A stretch of DNA of 16,029 nt, taken from Marinilabiliales bacterium. GTDB taxonomy: Bacteria > Bacteroidota > Bacteroidia > Bacteroidales > BM523. The notes under the pieces were generated by a model. It was not told the DNA's origin and made no database searches. It saw nothing but the letters and a program-made list of their open reading frames with translations. The stretch is from contig PKSZ01000162.1 in NCBI GenBank assembly GCA_002869425.1, positions 1 through 16,029 of the forward strand, in the 5' to 3' direction. Below are positions 1 to 8,038 of this stretch, piece after piece. The translations under genes and the position numbers were made by a program. Positions within the stretch are counted from its first letter, which is position 1; every line of letters begins with the position of its first letter.

Positions 1-1
1 C

Positions 2-790
2 AAACAACATATTGGCAAAGCCAAACGCAGAAAGCGCACACTTGCCTTTTCTGCCATGATTATTCTACTGGCAGTTTTTGCCGGTTTTACATGGTGGGCA
101 ATGAATGAAAGATCAAAGGCTGCCGAAGCATTAAAGCAAAAGGAATTAGCCGAGCAGAAAATGCGTGAGAACATGAAACTTATCATTTCTGCTGATAGAA
201 TGAATGTAGTGTACAGGGGAATTGAAAATCAGATTAGTGTTGTGGCTTCAGGAGTTAGTCTTGAGGATGTTAATGCATCAGTTACTAATGGCAAATTGAA
301 ATTTAAAGAACCTGGTAAATACATTTTGATGCCAGGGCGTGGAAATGAAGTTGTTTTTAATACTTATGCGAAACTGGATAGTCAAACTAAAAATATGGGG
401 AAAATTATTTTCCGTGTTCAGGATATTCCTGATCCAATTGCTAAAATAGATGGAAAACGAGGAGGTGTAATTAGCAAAGAAACTTTGCTTGAATTGGGAC
501 GCCTTGAAGCCGATTTAGAGAACTTTCCATTTGATCTGCGTTTTGTTGTAAAATCGTTTAAAATGAAAGCTTATAAAAATGGTTTTACTACTGAGTATTA
601 TACAACTGGAGCTGAATTTAGTGATGAACAAAAAAAGGTTATTGAAGAATTGTATAATGGAGGAATGATAGATTTTACTTCCATAACAGCAATGGGCCCG
701 GATGGAAAAATAAGACCAATTGGATCAATTAGTTTAAAAGTACTTGATAAAAAACACTATGAAGAATTTATTTTAGAAAAGAATGATTGA
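2..790 (+). CDS. Membrane protein with GldM C-terminal domain (5' partial)
   Basis: The reading frame is open to the left window edge, so the true start and N-terminal part are missing; the ATG at 56 lies just before a transmembrane helix and is probably internal. A basic stretch (KAKRRKR) precedes one hydrophobic helix (ATG at 56 to about nt 105). About 30 charged, Ala/Glu/Lys-rich residues follow, probably a coiled coil, and then about 190 residues resembling the C-terminal domain of the gliding/type IX secretion protein GldM, including NVVYRGIENQIS, FRVQDIPDP, a GG-x-IS turn, FPFDLRFVVKSF and MGPDGKIR. In GldM this domain lies in the periplasm as part of the secretion motor shaft. Here the gene is not followed by gldN, and the helix lies directly beside the last domain, so it is more likely a GldM-like paralogue with a different, unseen cytoplasmic N-terminus than GldM itself. 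Domain assignment is fairly sure; function is not. Confidence 0.7.
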   Translation, partial: KQHIGKAKRRKRTLAFSAMIILLAVFAGFTWWAMNERSKAAEALKQKELAEQKMRENMKLIISADRMNVVYRGIENQISVVASGVSLEDVNASVTNGKLKFKEPGKYILMPGRGNEVVFNTYAKLDSQTKNMGKIIFRVQDIPDPIAKIDGKRGGVISKETLLELGRLEADLENFPFDLRFVVKSFKMKAYKNGFTTEYYTTGAEFSDEQKKVIEELYNGGMIDFTSITAMGPDGKIRPIGSISLKVLDKKHYEEFILEKND

Positions 791-827
791 TTCTGTAAAT
801 GCGTTGTAAATTGGCAGGGAATGATTT

Positions 828-861
828 ATAATCAATTAATCTGAGCATAAAATAATCAATT
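828..861 (+). repeat. Pair of 10-bp direct repeats before the phosphatase operon
   Basis: The decamer ATAATCAATT occurs at 828-837 and again at 852-861, 24 bp apart start to start, in the 75-bp gap before the ATG at 866. No Bacteroidota-type promoter is visible in the same gap. It could be a binding site for a regulator of the downstream genes, or chance in A+T-rich DNA. Confidence 0.2.
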
Positions 862-865
862 CAAT

Positions 866-2698
866 ATGATAAACAATACCATACAACAAGTCTGGAATCA
901 ACGTTACTCCAATACCATGGAGGCGCAAAAGCTGGCACAGGAAATTATTGATGTAGCCAAAAAAGAAGAAAACAGTGAAGAACTGGCATACGGAAAGCTT
1001 ATTTTGGCTTACGCTCATTTCCTGTTATCTGAAAACAAAACTGCGCTTGAAATGGTGCTGGATGCCATTGCATGGTTCGAAAAGACAGAACCTCAATGGG
1101 GATATGCTGCGGCTCTCTATCTTAAAGCCAATCTTTACGAGGGTTTCGGGAATTTTGATTCTTCGCTTGATTTCTGTTTACAGGCATTAAAATTTTCGAA
1201 GAATATTAACTTTACCGAAGGAATTGCCATGTCGCAGGCGGCTCTTGGACAGCTATATACCCGGATACAGGATTTCGACAATGCCATTAAATACCTTGAG
1301 CTGAGTTTATCTGTGCGCAAAGAAATGGAAGACCTCCCGGCTCTGGCTTCTACCTTGAATCGACTGGGACGGGTATATGCTCTTAAAAAAGACTTTGCAA
1401 AATCAGAGGAGCTATATCGTAAGAGCCTGGATATAAGACAAAATCAGCTAAACAACATGGCAGTTTCATGGACATGGCTGGGCTTGGGTAGTATGTACCT
1501 TGAATCGGGAAATTTTAATGATGCTTCTGTTGCATTCAACAAAGCCATAAACAATACTTCAGACAAACGTTGCCAGCAGCAATCATTGCTGGGTTTGGGA
1601 AAAGCATTAAACCAATCCGGGAACCATGAAGAAGGATTTGTACAGCTTGAAAAAGCCATGCAACTGGCTGAAGAACTTAATGCAAAAAGCCTTAAATACC
1701 AGGTTCACCAGGCATTATCTGAATACTACGAACAAACAGGTCAGGCAGGAAAGGCCCTTGAAGAACACAAGAAATTCTATAAGCTTAAAGAGGAAGTACT
1801 GGATGCTGAAATGCACAACAATCTAAAGCAGCAGCAACTTGTATTCCAAACTGAGCAAGTGAAACAGGAAGCAGAAATTTTCAAACTAAAAAATATAGAA
1901 CTTAAAGAGGCCAATGATCGCATTGCCCACCAGAACAAGGACCTGATGGACAGTATCAAGTACGCATACAGAATCCAGAAGGCAATTTCTCCACCAGATT
2001 ATTATGTGAAAAAATTACTTCCTGAAAGCTTCATACTTTACAAACCCAAAGATGTAGTAAGTGGGGATTTCTACTTTGTAGATGAATTCCAGGAAGAAAA
2101 AGTAATTTTTTCAGCAGTAGATTGTACAGGTCATGGCGTACCGGGTGCTCTTATGTCTGTAATTGGCTATAACTGGTTGGTTCTTGCACTACGAGAAGAC
2201 TCTGTGGATACACCCGGAAAAGTTCTGTCGTTTTTAGACGAGGGCGTTAATGAAACACTGCGGCAAACAGCAGACGAAAGTGGAGTTAAAGACAGTATGG
2301 ACCTTGCTGTATGTGTGCTGGACAAGGAAAAACGTATTCTTCAGTATGCAGGTGCATATAATCCTCTGTATTACGTAAATAAAGGAGAACTTCACGAAAT
2401 TAAAGCAGACAAATTGCCCATTGGCGTAAATACCGACGGTGTAGTTGATATATTTGAAGATCACACTGTTCAACTGGATCCGGGCGATACTGTTTATATA
2501 TTTTCCGATGGTTATGCCGATCAGTTCGGTGGTCCGAAAAACAAAAAATTTAAATATCGACAGTTGCGCGAGGTTCTTCTCTCAATCCAGGATAAAAGCA
2601 TGACAGAACAAAGTAAACATCTTAACGAAACGCTCATAAGCTGGCAGGGAGAAAACGAACAAATTGACGACATTATAATTATTGGTGTAAAAGTTTAA
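866..2698 (+). CDS. Cytoplasmic TPR-SpoIIE (PP2C-type) serine/threonine phosphatase
   Basis: A 610-residue protein without signal peptide or membrane helix, so it should act in the cytoplasm. Residues about 1-320 are tetratricopeptide repeats (for example the units around LGQLYTRIQDFDNAIKYLE and LGRVYALKKDFAKSEELYR). Residues about 325-375 are a charged coiled coil leading into DSIKYAYRIQKAI, the usual entry to this phosphatase domain. The SpoIIE/PP2C domain fills the C-terminus: KDVVSGDFYF (about 394-403), VDCTGHGVPGALMS (about 417-430), DSMDLAV (about 477), SDGYADQFGGP (about 546-556) and IDDIIIIG (about 600). The acidic residues of these motifs bind the two metal ions in PP2C enzymes. Relatives such as RsbU dephosphorylate anti-anti-sigma proteins; the substrate here is unknown, and no STAS or anti-sigma gene is adjacent. 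It is the first gene of a packed four-gene set; the next gene begins 4 bp after its stop. Confidence 0.9.
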   Translation: MINNTIQQVWNQRYSNTMEAQKLAQEIIDVAKKEENSEELAYGKLILAYAHFLLSENKTALEMVLDAIAWFEKTEPQWGYAAALYLKANLYEGFGNFDSSLDFCLQALKFSKNINFTEGIAMSQAALGQLYTRIQDFDNAIKYLELSLSVRKEMEDLPALASTLNRLGRVYALKKDFAKSEELYRKSLDIRQNQLNNMAVSWTWLGLGSMYLESGNFNDASVAFNKAINNTSDKRCQQQSLLGLGKALNQSGNHEEGFVQLEKAMQLAEELNAKSLKYQVHQALSEYYEQTGQAGKALEEHKKFYKLKEEVLDAEMHNNLKQQQLVFQTEQVKQEAEIFKLKNIELKEANDRIAHQNKDLMDSIKYAYRIQKAISPPDYYVKKLLPESFILYKPKDVVSGDFYFVDEFQEEKVIFSAVDCTGHGVPGALMSVIGYNWLVLALREDSVDTPGKVLSFLDEGVNETLRQTADESGVKDSMDLAVCVLDKEKRILQYAGAYNPLYYVNKGELHEIKADKLPIGVNTDGVVDIFEDHTVQLDPGDTVYIFSDGYADQFGGPKNKKFKYRQLREVLLSIQDKSMTEQSKHLNETLISWQGENEQIDDIIIIGVKV

Positions 2699-2702
2699 AG
2701 CT

Positions 2703-4019
2703 ATGCAGATCACAAAAGATACCAAAACAAATTCATTCTACGTAATTGTAACCGGTCTGTTCAGGTACAACAAGAATACCGTAGATGAAAAAATGCTCTT
2801 TAATGATTATCATCAATGGAAACACAGGATTTTCAACGGCAACTATCAAAGTACCTTCGATTACCTGAATCACAGCTACTACGACAGCTACTTAAGCAAC
2901 ACATTCCCTGAAATACGTCACGACCATTCTCCCACAGACCACCTAAATCCAAGAGTATTAAACCATCTTACACTGAAAAAATGCCAGGAAAAGCCGGAGG
3001 CATTTCAAAATTTTGCTCTGTTCAACAGGGAAGAAAAAATTCCTTTTTCTATAGAATTTATTGATTTATACCTTTTCCCATTTCAAATAGGGATGTTTTC
3101 TCTTAAGCTACACATCAATCAGGATAAATCAACTTTGGGTGAAATATCAGATTTCCTGAATTCAATCCGCCACTTGTCAGCAAAAATTCAACACTCCGAA
3201 TCAAAAGAATGCAGCCTGAAAGAATATGTTGAAGCTCACATTCTTCATCCACTGGATCAGGGTCATGACTGGGATATATACAACCCTCAGCTTAAGTCGT
3301 TTATAATGATTGACCTTGACCAGGAATACGAGCAGGAAGAGCTCAACAGAATTCTCTTCGATATAGGAAACGTTTCAATTATCGGCTCTGCAAAAGGGAT
3401 AGGAATGTTTGCCCCCTCTGATGAATACTACAATGAACAAATGAACCGAAACAAAATATCGGTTTTCAGAAATTGGTCTGCACTTTCTCTTTTCGATACA
3501 TTTACAAGAATAAGTATGAATTTCCCGGATAAATTCAATACCTGGGAATACGATTATTTTAACATTTATATTCATAGTTTGTATATAAAGTTCTTCCTGT
3601 ATCTAACCAATACAGAGTTAAGCGATGTTACTTCAGCAGATAAAACAACAGAAACTACCAGAAATCAGTTTATAGAATTTATCAACGATTGGCATCACAG
3701 CCATATTTCCTATAAGTTTCTACCTGATTTGATCCAGGATAAACTACTTGATTCTCTTGAAATTCATTCAGAAATAGAACGAATGGAAATCAAGGTCAGG
3801 AGAATCAATGAACACTTTCAGGAAAAACGCGAAAAGACCATGAATTTTGTCTTAACCCTGATTACATTGCTCAATGTGATTCCTTTGCTGTACACCATAT
3901 CAATCTGGGGTATTTCAATGGGAACACCTGAAAAATTCATGTTTCCCTGGGGCAGTTTGGGCATCAGCATTGTTACCATTGCAGGGTTGATTGTTTTGTT
4001 TATCTCTAAAAGAAAATAA
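2703..4019 (+). CDS. Unrecognised protein with two C-terminal transmembrane helices
   Basis: A 438-residue protein whose family I do not recognise. It has no signal peptide. About 370 residues form a polar, aromatic-rich soluble region, ending in a charged helical stretch (about 350-378, with EIERMEIKVRRINEHFQEKREK). Two hydrophobic helices follow: about 379-403 (MNFVLTLITLLNVIPLLYTI) and about 414-434 (LGISIVTIAGLIVLFISK), with a basic tail. Long cytoplasmic domain, coiled helix and two final membrane segments recall CorA-type cation channels, and the first helix ends with WGISMG where CorA has YGMN. The similarity is of topology only and I would not name it CorA. It starts 4 bp after the phosphatase stop, and its own stop abuts the next gene, so it is very likely translated and regulated with the phosphatase. 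It may be a membrane target or anchor for that system; this is inference. Confidence 0.75.
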   Translation: MQITKDTKTNSFYVIVTGLFRYNKNTVDEKMLFNDYHQWKHRIFNGNYQSTFDYLNHSYYDSYLSNTFPEIRHDHSPTDHLNPRVLNHLTLKKCQEKPEAFQNFALFNREEKIPFSIEFIDLYLFPFQIGMFSLKLHINQDKSTLGEISDFLNSIRHLSAKIQHSESKECSLKEYVEAHILHPLDQGHDWDIYNPQLKSFIMIDLDQEYEQEELNRILFDIGNVSIIGSAKGIGMFAPSDEYYNEQMNRNKISVFRNWSALSLFDTFTRISMNFPDKFNTWEYDYFNIYIHSLYIKFFLYLTNTELSDVTSADKTTETTRNQFIEFINDWHHSHISYKFLPDLIQDKLLDSLEIHSEIERMEIKVRRINEHFQEKREKTMNFVLTLITLLNVIPLLYTISIWGISMGTPEKFMFPWGSLGISIVTIAGLIVLFISKRK

Positions 4020-4020
4020 G

Positions 4021-4626
4021 TTGAAATCTATTGGCTCAGAAGACTTCAAACAAATTGTGTTCACCACAGACCAACAGCTTCATATCCTAAGTCATTTCAA
4101 TACAATTGATACGAATTACAAGAAGCAGTTAATAAATCAGGGAATGAAAGAAGACGATATAGAGAAAAGACTTCAAATGAATGGTTCAAAATTTCTCTAC
4201 TCTTTTGCTGAGAATCCAATACGCCTATGGAGCAAGATAGTAGCTGCACTCGATGATGCTAAAGCCGTTTTCCCCATCCATAATAACAAATGCGAAATAC
4301 AATTAACTTTTAGTAAAGAAGAATATCCTGAAGGAATAGGGCTGGATTCTTTAATGGCTGTAAATGAGCTAAATGCAAAATATCAGTCGGAAATATCCAT
4401 GCAGGTTCGGGGAAATTACACTGTAAAAACACTGGAAAGGGTTATGAACCCATCATGGCTGGCAAATGTTATTTTGTATATCGATAAGACAAATACAATA
4501 ATACTATCCATTTTCCCGGGCAAATATGCTCCCCCTTTCCCTGACAAAAACAAGCAAACTGAAAGCTTTTTCATGCAAAACAAACAATTTTGGGATCAAC
4601 ATGTAATGCTAACGAAAAAGACATAA
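4021..4626 (+). CDS. Unrecognised soluble protein in the phosphatase operon
   Basis: A protein of about 201 residues with no signal peptide or membrane helix and no family I can name. The start is uncertain: there is no ATG near the 5' end. TTG codons occur at 3991 (overlapping the upstream gene by 29 bp) and at 4021, one base after the upstream stop; I chose 4021 because the tight stop-start junction fits translational coupling. The first in-frame ATG is at 4144 and would cost about 41 residues. Notable stretches are an early helical part with LINQGMKEDDIEKRLQMN, a segment ending in TLERVMNPSWLANVIL, and a C-terminal IILSIFPGKYAPPFPDK, which is compact, proline-rich and probably conserved. 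The next gene starts 7 bp downstream. Membership of the operon is well supported; function is open. Confidence 0.65.
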   Translation: MKSIGSEDFKQIVFTTDQQLHILSHFNTIDTNYKKQLINQGMKEDDIEKRLQMNGSKFLYSFAENPIRLWSKIVAALDDAKAVFPIHNNKCEIQLTFSKEEYPEGIGLDSLMAVNELNAKYQSEISMQVRGNYTVKTLERVMNPSWLANVILYIDKTNTIILSIFPGKYAPPFPDKNKQTESFFMQNKQFWDQHVMLTKKT

Positions 4627-4633
4627 TTCAGCA

Positions 4634-5458
4634 ATGGCAAACAAAGCGTACAAGTTTCAAAGAATCCACTGGTTCGAATTTGAAGATCTCGACTGGATTC
4701 CTTCATGGATCAAGTCATCCATTACCAACCTTGTAGTGATTGTAAATTTTCATTTTGGTGTACACAAAAGTCTTCCCCTGGTTCTTAAAAAAGCACTGGA
4801 AATGAGCCATAAAAAACGAATTGTGGATATGGGATCGGGTGCTGGTGGTGTGATGCCTGAAATCATGAGAAAAATGCACAATTCTGGAAAATATAAAGAT
4901 ATAAGCCTGTTGATGACAGATCGCTTTCCCAATATTGATGCCATAAAAAAATTCAACAATCAAAAAGAAACCTTTATTCAATATTCAGATAAACCTCTGG
5001 ATGCCTTGAATCTAAGCAATGCTCCGGATGGCTTAAATACTATGATTAATTGCTTTCACCACCTAACACCGGAACAAGCTTCACAACTTCTATCATCGGC
5101 AAGCAAAAACAAAGAGCCATTATTGGTTTACGAAATGCTGGATAATAATATTCCTGCCTGGCTATGGAAATACACCATGCCTTTTTTCTTAGTTGCACTG
5201 TTTTTTATGGCTTTGTATATGACTCCCTTTGTTCGGCCATTGAGTTTCAGACAAATAATTTTTACGTACTTTGTTCCCGTTATCCCTGTTCTTTTTGCCT
5301 GGGATGCATGGATTAGCAAACCTCGTGTATACACACAGAATGACATCAAGCACTTGCTAAGTAATTTATCAAACAAAGACTACAAGTGGAGTTACAACAT
5401 CAACAAAACAGAAAAAGGCCGAAAACAGGGTAGCTATATTCTGGGATTGCCCAAATAA
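4634..5458 (+). CDS. Membrane-anchored class I SAM-dependent methyltransferase
   Basis: A 274-residue protein. The Rossmann-type methyltransferase core is visible as motif I, RIVDMGSGAGGVMPEI (about 62-77), which binds S-adenosylmethionine, then LLMTDRFPNIDAI (about 95-107), whose acidic residue typically contacts the ribose, and NTMINCFHHLTPEQA (about 136-150), the motif IV-V area followed by a helix. Unusually, a hydrophobic hairpin lies near the C-terminus: about 181-200 (MPFFLVALFFMALYMTPF) and about 208-225 (IIFTYFVPVIPVLFAW), followed by about 45 polar residues. The enzyme should therefore sit on the inner face of the membrane, suggesting a lipid, quinone-like or membrane-protein substrate; the substrate cannot be read from sequence. 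It is the last gene of the four-gene set, 7 bp after the previous stop, and its stop lies 9 bp from the stop of the opposing phosphatase gene. Confidence 0.8.
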   Translation: MANKAYKFQRIHWFEFEDLDWIPSWIKSSITNLVVIVNFHFGVHKSLPLVLKKALEMSHKKRIVDMGSGAGGVMPEIMRKMHNSGKYKDISLLMTDRFPNIDAIKKFNNQKETFIQYSDKPLDALNLSNAPDGLNTMINCFHHLTPEQASQLLSSASKNKEPLLVYEMLDNNIPAWLWKYTMPFFLVALFFMALYMTPFVRPLSFRQIIFTYFVPVIPVLFAWDAWISKPRVYTQNDIKHLLSNLSNKDYKWSYNINKTEKGRKQGSYILGLPK

Positions 5459-5467
5459 AGATAACTG

Positions 5468-7837
5468 CTAAACTTTAATACCAACCACGGTGATATCATC
5501 TACCTGCTCATAGTTTCTGCCTTCAAAATTTTGCCACATATCCAGTGCGGTTAAGATCTCTGCATATTGCTCAGCCATGTTCAGTGCAGATGTTTCTGCC
5601 AGTAATCTCCTGAAGGTTTTATACTTGTACTTTTTACCCTTTGGACCACCAAACTGGTCAGGGAAACCATCAGAAAACAGGAACAATCTATCATCCTTAT
5701 TCAAGTCAAGCTCATAATATGTGAAATCTGTCATTTTCGGATGAATTGCCACTGGCATTGTATCGCCCTTTATCACTTCAACAAGATCAGCAGAATCTTC
5801 ATATTCTTTTTCGCTGGCTCCTGATCGCATAATCCACAAAGGGTTATTGGCTCCCGACCACATGGCTTTCCTGCGATCATTCCGTATTGCCAGCAAAGAC
5901 ATATCCATTCCATCTTTTACGGCTGCTTCATCACTATCACCCTGCTGTCGTAGTGCTTCTATAACAGAGTTTCGCAACTGGTTTAAAATGTCGGCAGTAT
6001 TTACCACATCTTTCTTTACAACAATCTCATTTAAAAAGCTAATGCCCAACATGCTCATAAATGCTCCCGGAACACCATGGCCCGTGCAATCAGCCACCGT
6101 AACAATAGTCCACTCACTGGTTTTCTTTAGCCAGAAAAAATCTCCGCTTACAACATCTTTGGGTCGAAACAAAATAAAATGTTCTCCCAATACTTCATTG
6201 CTATATGATTTTTCAGGCAAAACTGCTGACTGTATTCTCTTTGCATATTGAATACTGTCGTCTATTTCTTCTTTCTGCTTTTCCACAATCTCTTTTCGTT
6301 CTACAGCAACATTGTACAGCTCCTCAATTCTTTTGTTTTGTTCCTGCAGGCGGTCTCGCTGTGTCATAATCTCATCACGCTGACTTGTGATTTCCTCTTT
6401 CTGCTGACTAATTTCATCATTCTGACTGGCCAGCAAAATATTGGCCCTCTTTTTCTGACGAAACATCCTGAGGATAATCACTGAAAAAATCAGTACAATA
6501 AAAAAGCCTCCCACCGATGAAAAAATAATGATCTGCTGTTTCCTGCTCTTCTCCTGCTCTGCCTCAAGAGCCTTCTGATCTGCAATTCGTTTCTGTTTTT
6601 CCTTGTCTAATTCTATTTGCTTTTTTTCTGTTTGATATTTAGTTTCCATCTCTGCCAGAGAACGGGTTTTATCATCTGAAAACATTGAATCTTTTGCCAA
6701 TGTATGCATCTCTGCATAATAATAGGCATTCTCAAACTGTTCCAACTCCATATACGCACGTTTCAGGTTTCCGGAACTATTCAGCTGAAGCTGATATGAA
6801 CCTGTTTCTACAGCTAAATCATAAGCTTTTTTTGCAAATTTGACCACTTCCTGGAAGTAATGCTTCTTTTGTCGTTCAGACAATGCTGTTGAATCGGCAA
6901 GAGAAACATAAACAGAAGACAAGTTATTGTAAACTGTAGACAAAGTGCTTCGATCATTCATTTCTTCTGCTACATTCAATGCTTTTTTAAAACTAGCTAT
7001 CGCATTATCGTACTGCGCCTTAACATCGTAAATATTGCCCAGGTTCGAATAAACTGCAGACAAACCCAATTTCTGATCCAGTTTTTCATATAATATTCTA
7101 GACTTATCATAATATACCAAAGCACTATCGTACTGTTTTATAGATTCGTAGACCAAGCCAATGTTATTATATGAAGTAGCCATTCCAATTTCATCATTTA
7201 ATATTTTCTTCATAGCCAGAGCCTGCTGATTAAACTCAATTGACAACAAGTACTCTTTTTCGGCTGATTCTCCACCTATAGATAATGCAATGTCTGAATG
7301 AATCAAGCCAAGATTGCTGTAACCATCAGCCATCCCTTTATAGTTTTTCAGCTTTTCTTCAATTCTTAATGAAATCAGATAATATTCCATTGCTTTATCA
7401 TACTTTCCCATATAATGATATACACCGCCAATATTATTCACCGTGGCTGCTTTCTGTTTTATGATATAATTCCTTGTTGAATCAATATTAAGTAAGCTGT
7501 CAAGCAGATTTAATGACTCATCCCACAGCTCAAGTGAATAATCAAAATCTCCCTGTATAGCATATGAAATAGCCATTGCAGATATGCTTGATGCCAAAAA
7601 ATATGAATCATCCAGCTTCCAGCTCAGTTCCACCGCTTCATTAAAAAAATATCGGGAAGAATCCGGATCGCTGTACAATATTGAATTTGCTACTCCCAAC
7701 AACAGGTTAATCTTGTTGGTATCATCAGGTGTTTTGTCAATTTGCAATAATAATGAATCGCTGATTTCCTGAGAAAAACCCCTGAACGACAACAGTGAAA
7801 GCAACAAGAATGAAAATATTAAACAAACTTTTTTCAT
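5468..7837 (-). CDS. Exported, membrane-anchored TPR-SpoIIE (PP2C-type) phosphatase
   Basis: A 789-residue protein read from the ATG at 7837; an upstream in-frame TTG at 7864 adds only nine residues, and the ATG places a normal signal peptide first (MKKVCLIFSFLLLSLLSF, probable cleavage near FSQ). Residues about 25-400 are tetratricopeptide repeats, several with clear NIGxVY / NLGxIY signatures, predicted in the periplasm. A coiled segment, a transmembrane helix (about 435-458, IIIFSSVGGFFIVLIFSVII) and a second, cytoplasmic coiled coil (about 463-540, repeated Q-K/R-D/E-E-I units) lead to the SpoIIE/PP2C domain: KDVVSGDFFW, VADCTGHGVPGAFMS (about 580-594), KDGMDMSLL, SDGFPDQFGGPKGKKYKYK (about 722-740) and QVDDITVVG near the end. 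The layout is that of a receptor: periplasmic TPR sensor, membrane helix, cytoplasmic phosphatase. It closely parallels the soluble phosphatase at 866-2698 and converges on its operon. Confidence 0.9.
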   Translation of the reverse strand: MKKVCLIFSFLLLSLLSFRGFSQEISDSLLLQIDKTPDDTNKINLLLGVANSILYSDPDSSRYFFNEAVELSWKLDDSYFLASSISAMAISYAIQGDFDYSLELWDESLNLLDSLLNIDSTRNYIIKQKAATVNNIGGVYHYMGKYDKAMEYYLISLRIEEKLKNYKGMADGYSNLGLIHSDIALSIGGESAEKEYLLSIEFNQQALAMKKILNDEIGMATSYNNIGLVYESIKQYDSALVYYDKSRILYEKLDQKLGLSAVYSNLGNIYDVKAQYDNAIASFKKALNVAEEMNDRSTLSTVYNNLSSVYVSLADSTALSERQKKHYFQEVVKFAKKAYDLAVETGSYQLQLNSSGNLKRAYMELEQFENAYYYAEMHTLAKDSMFSDDKTRSLAEMETKYQTEKKQIELDKEKQKRIADQKALEAEQEKSRKQQIIIFSSVGGFFIVLIFSVIILRMFRQKKRANILLASQNDEISQQKEEITSQRDEIMTQRDRLQEQNKRIEELYNVAVERKEIVEKQKEEIDDSIQYAKRIQSAVLPEKSYSNEVLGEHFILFRPKDVVSGDFFWLKKTSEWTIVTVADCTGHGVPGAFMSMLGISFLNEIVVKKDVVNTADILNQLRNSVIEALRQQGDSDEAAVKDGMDMSLLAIRNDRRKAMWSGANNPLWIMRSGASEKEYEDSADLVEVIKGDTMPVAIHPKMTDFTYYELDLNKDDRLFLFSDGFPDQFGGPKGKKYKYKTFRRLLAETSALNMAEQYAEILTALDMWQNFEGRNYEQVDDITVVGIKV

Positions 7838-7927
7838 ATACAATGTACTAGAAATGAGAAGCAAAAGTTAACCAATTTTCTGATTTGCAGAAAGAAATAT
7901 CATGACAAATTATCCCTTTCCTCCTTC

Positions 7928-7948
7928 GATAGAAAATGGGATTCTATC
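7928..7948. promoter_or_regulatory. Perfect 7-bp inverted repeat between divergent genes
   Basis: GATAGAA (7928-7934) and its exact complement TTCTATC (7942-7948) are separated by 7 bases, within the 201-bp gap between the divergently transcribed phosphatase gene (start 7837, minus) and the small membrane-protein gene (start 8039, plus). It may be an operator shared by both genes. No run of T follows, so it does not look like a terminator. No convincing TTTG / TAnnTTTG promoter was found for either gene. Confidence 0.25.
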
Positions 7949-8038
7949 AACAAAAAGGGCAAGTTGGTCATTTCCTATGAGTACAATAATGTTTGCTCCA
8001 TGATGCAATTGGAAAAATAGTTATCTTTATATTTCATC

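Noticed and set aside
2..790. Naming the first gene gldM
   Set aside because: The N-terminal signature and middle domains are not seen, gldN does not follow, and the 5' part is outside the window.
5847..6484. Plus-strand reading frames inside the phosphatase gene
   Set aside because: They lie opposite well-supported catalytic and coiled-coil codons of the minus-strand gene and show no domain of their own.
7862..7870. Minus-strand TAACTTTTG as promoter of the exported phosphatase gene
   Set aside because: It has one extra T compared with TAnnTTTG, and no TTTG stands 19-21 bp upstream on that strand.
8022..8029. TATCTTTA as a -7 promoter element for the gene at 8039
   Set aside because: It would leave almost no leader before the ATG, the last base is off consensus, and the nearest TTTG (7992-7995) is 26 bp away, outside the usual spacing.
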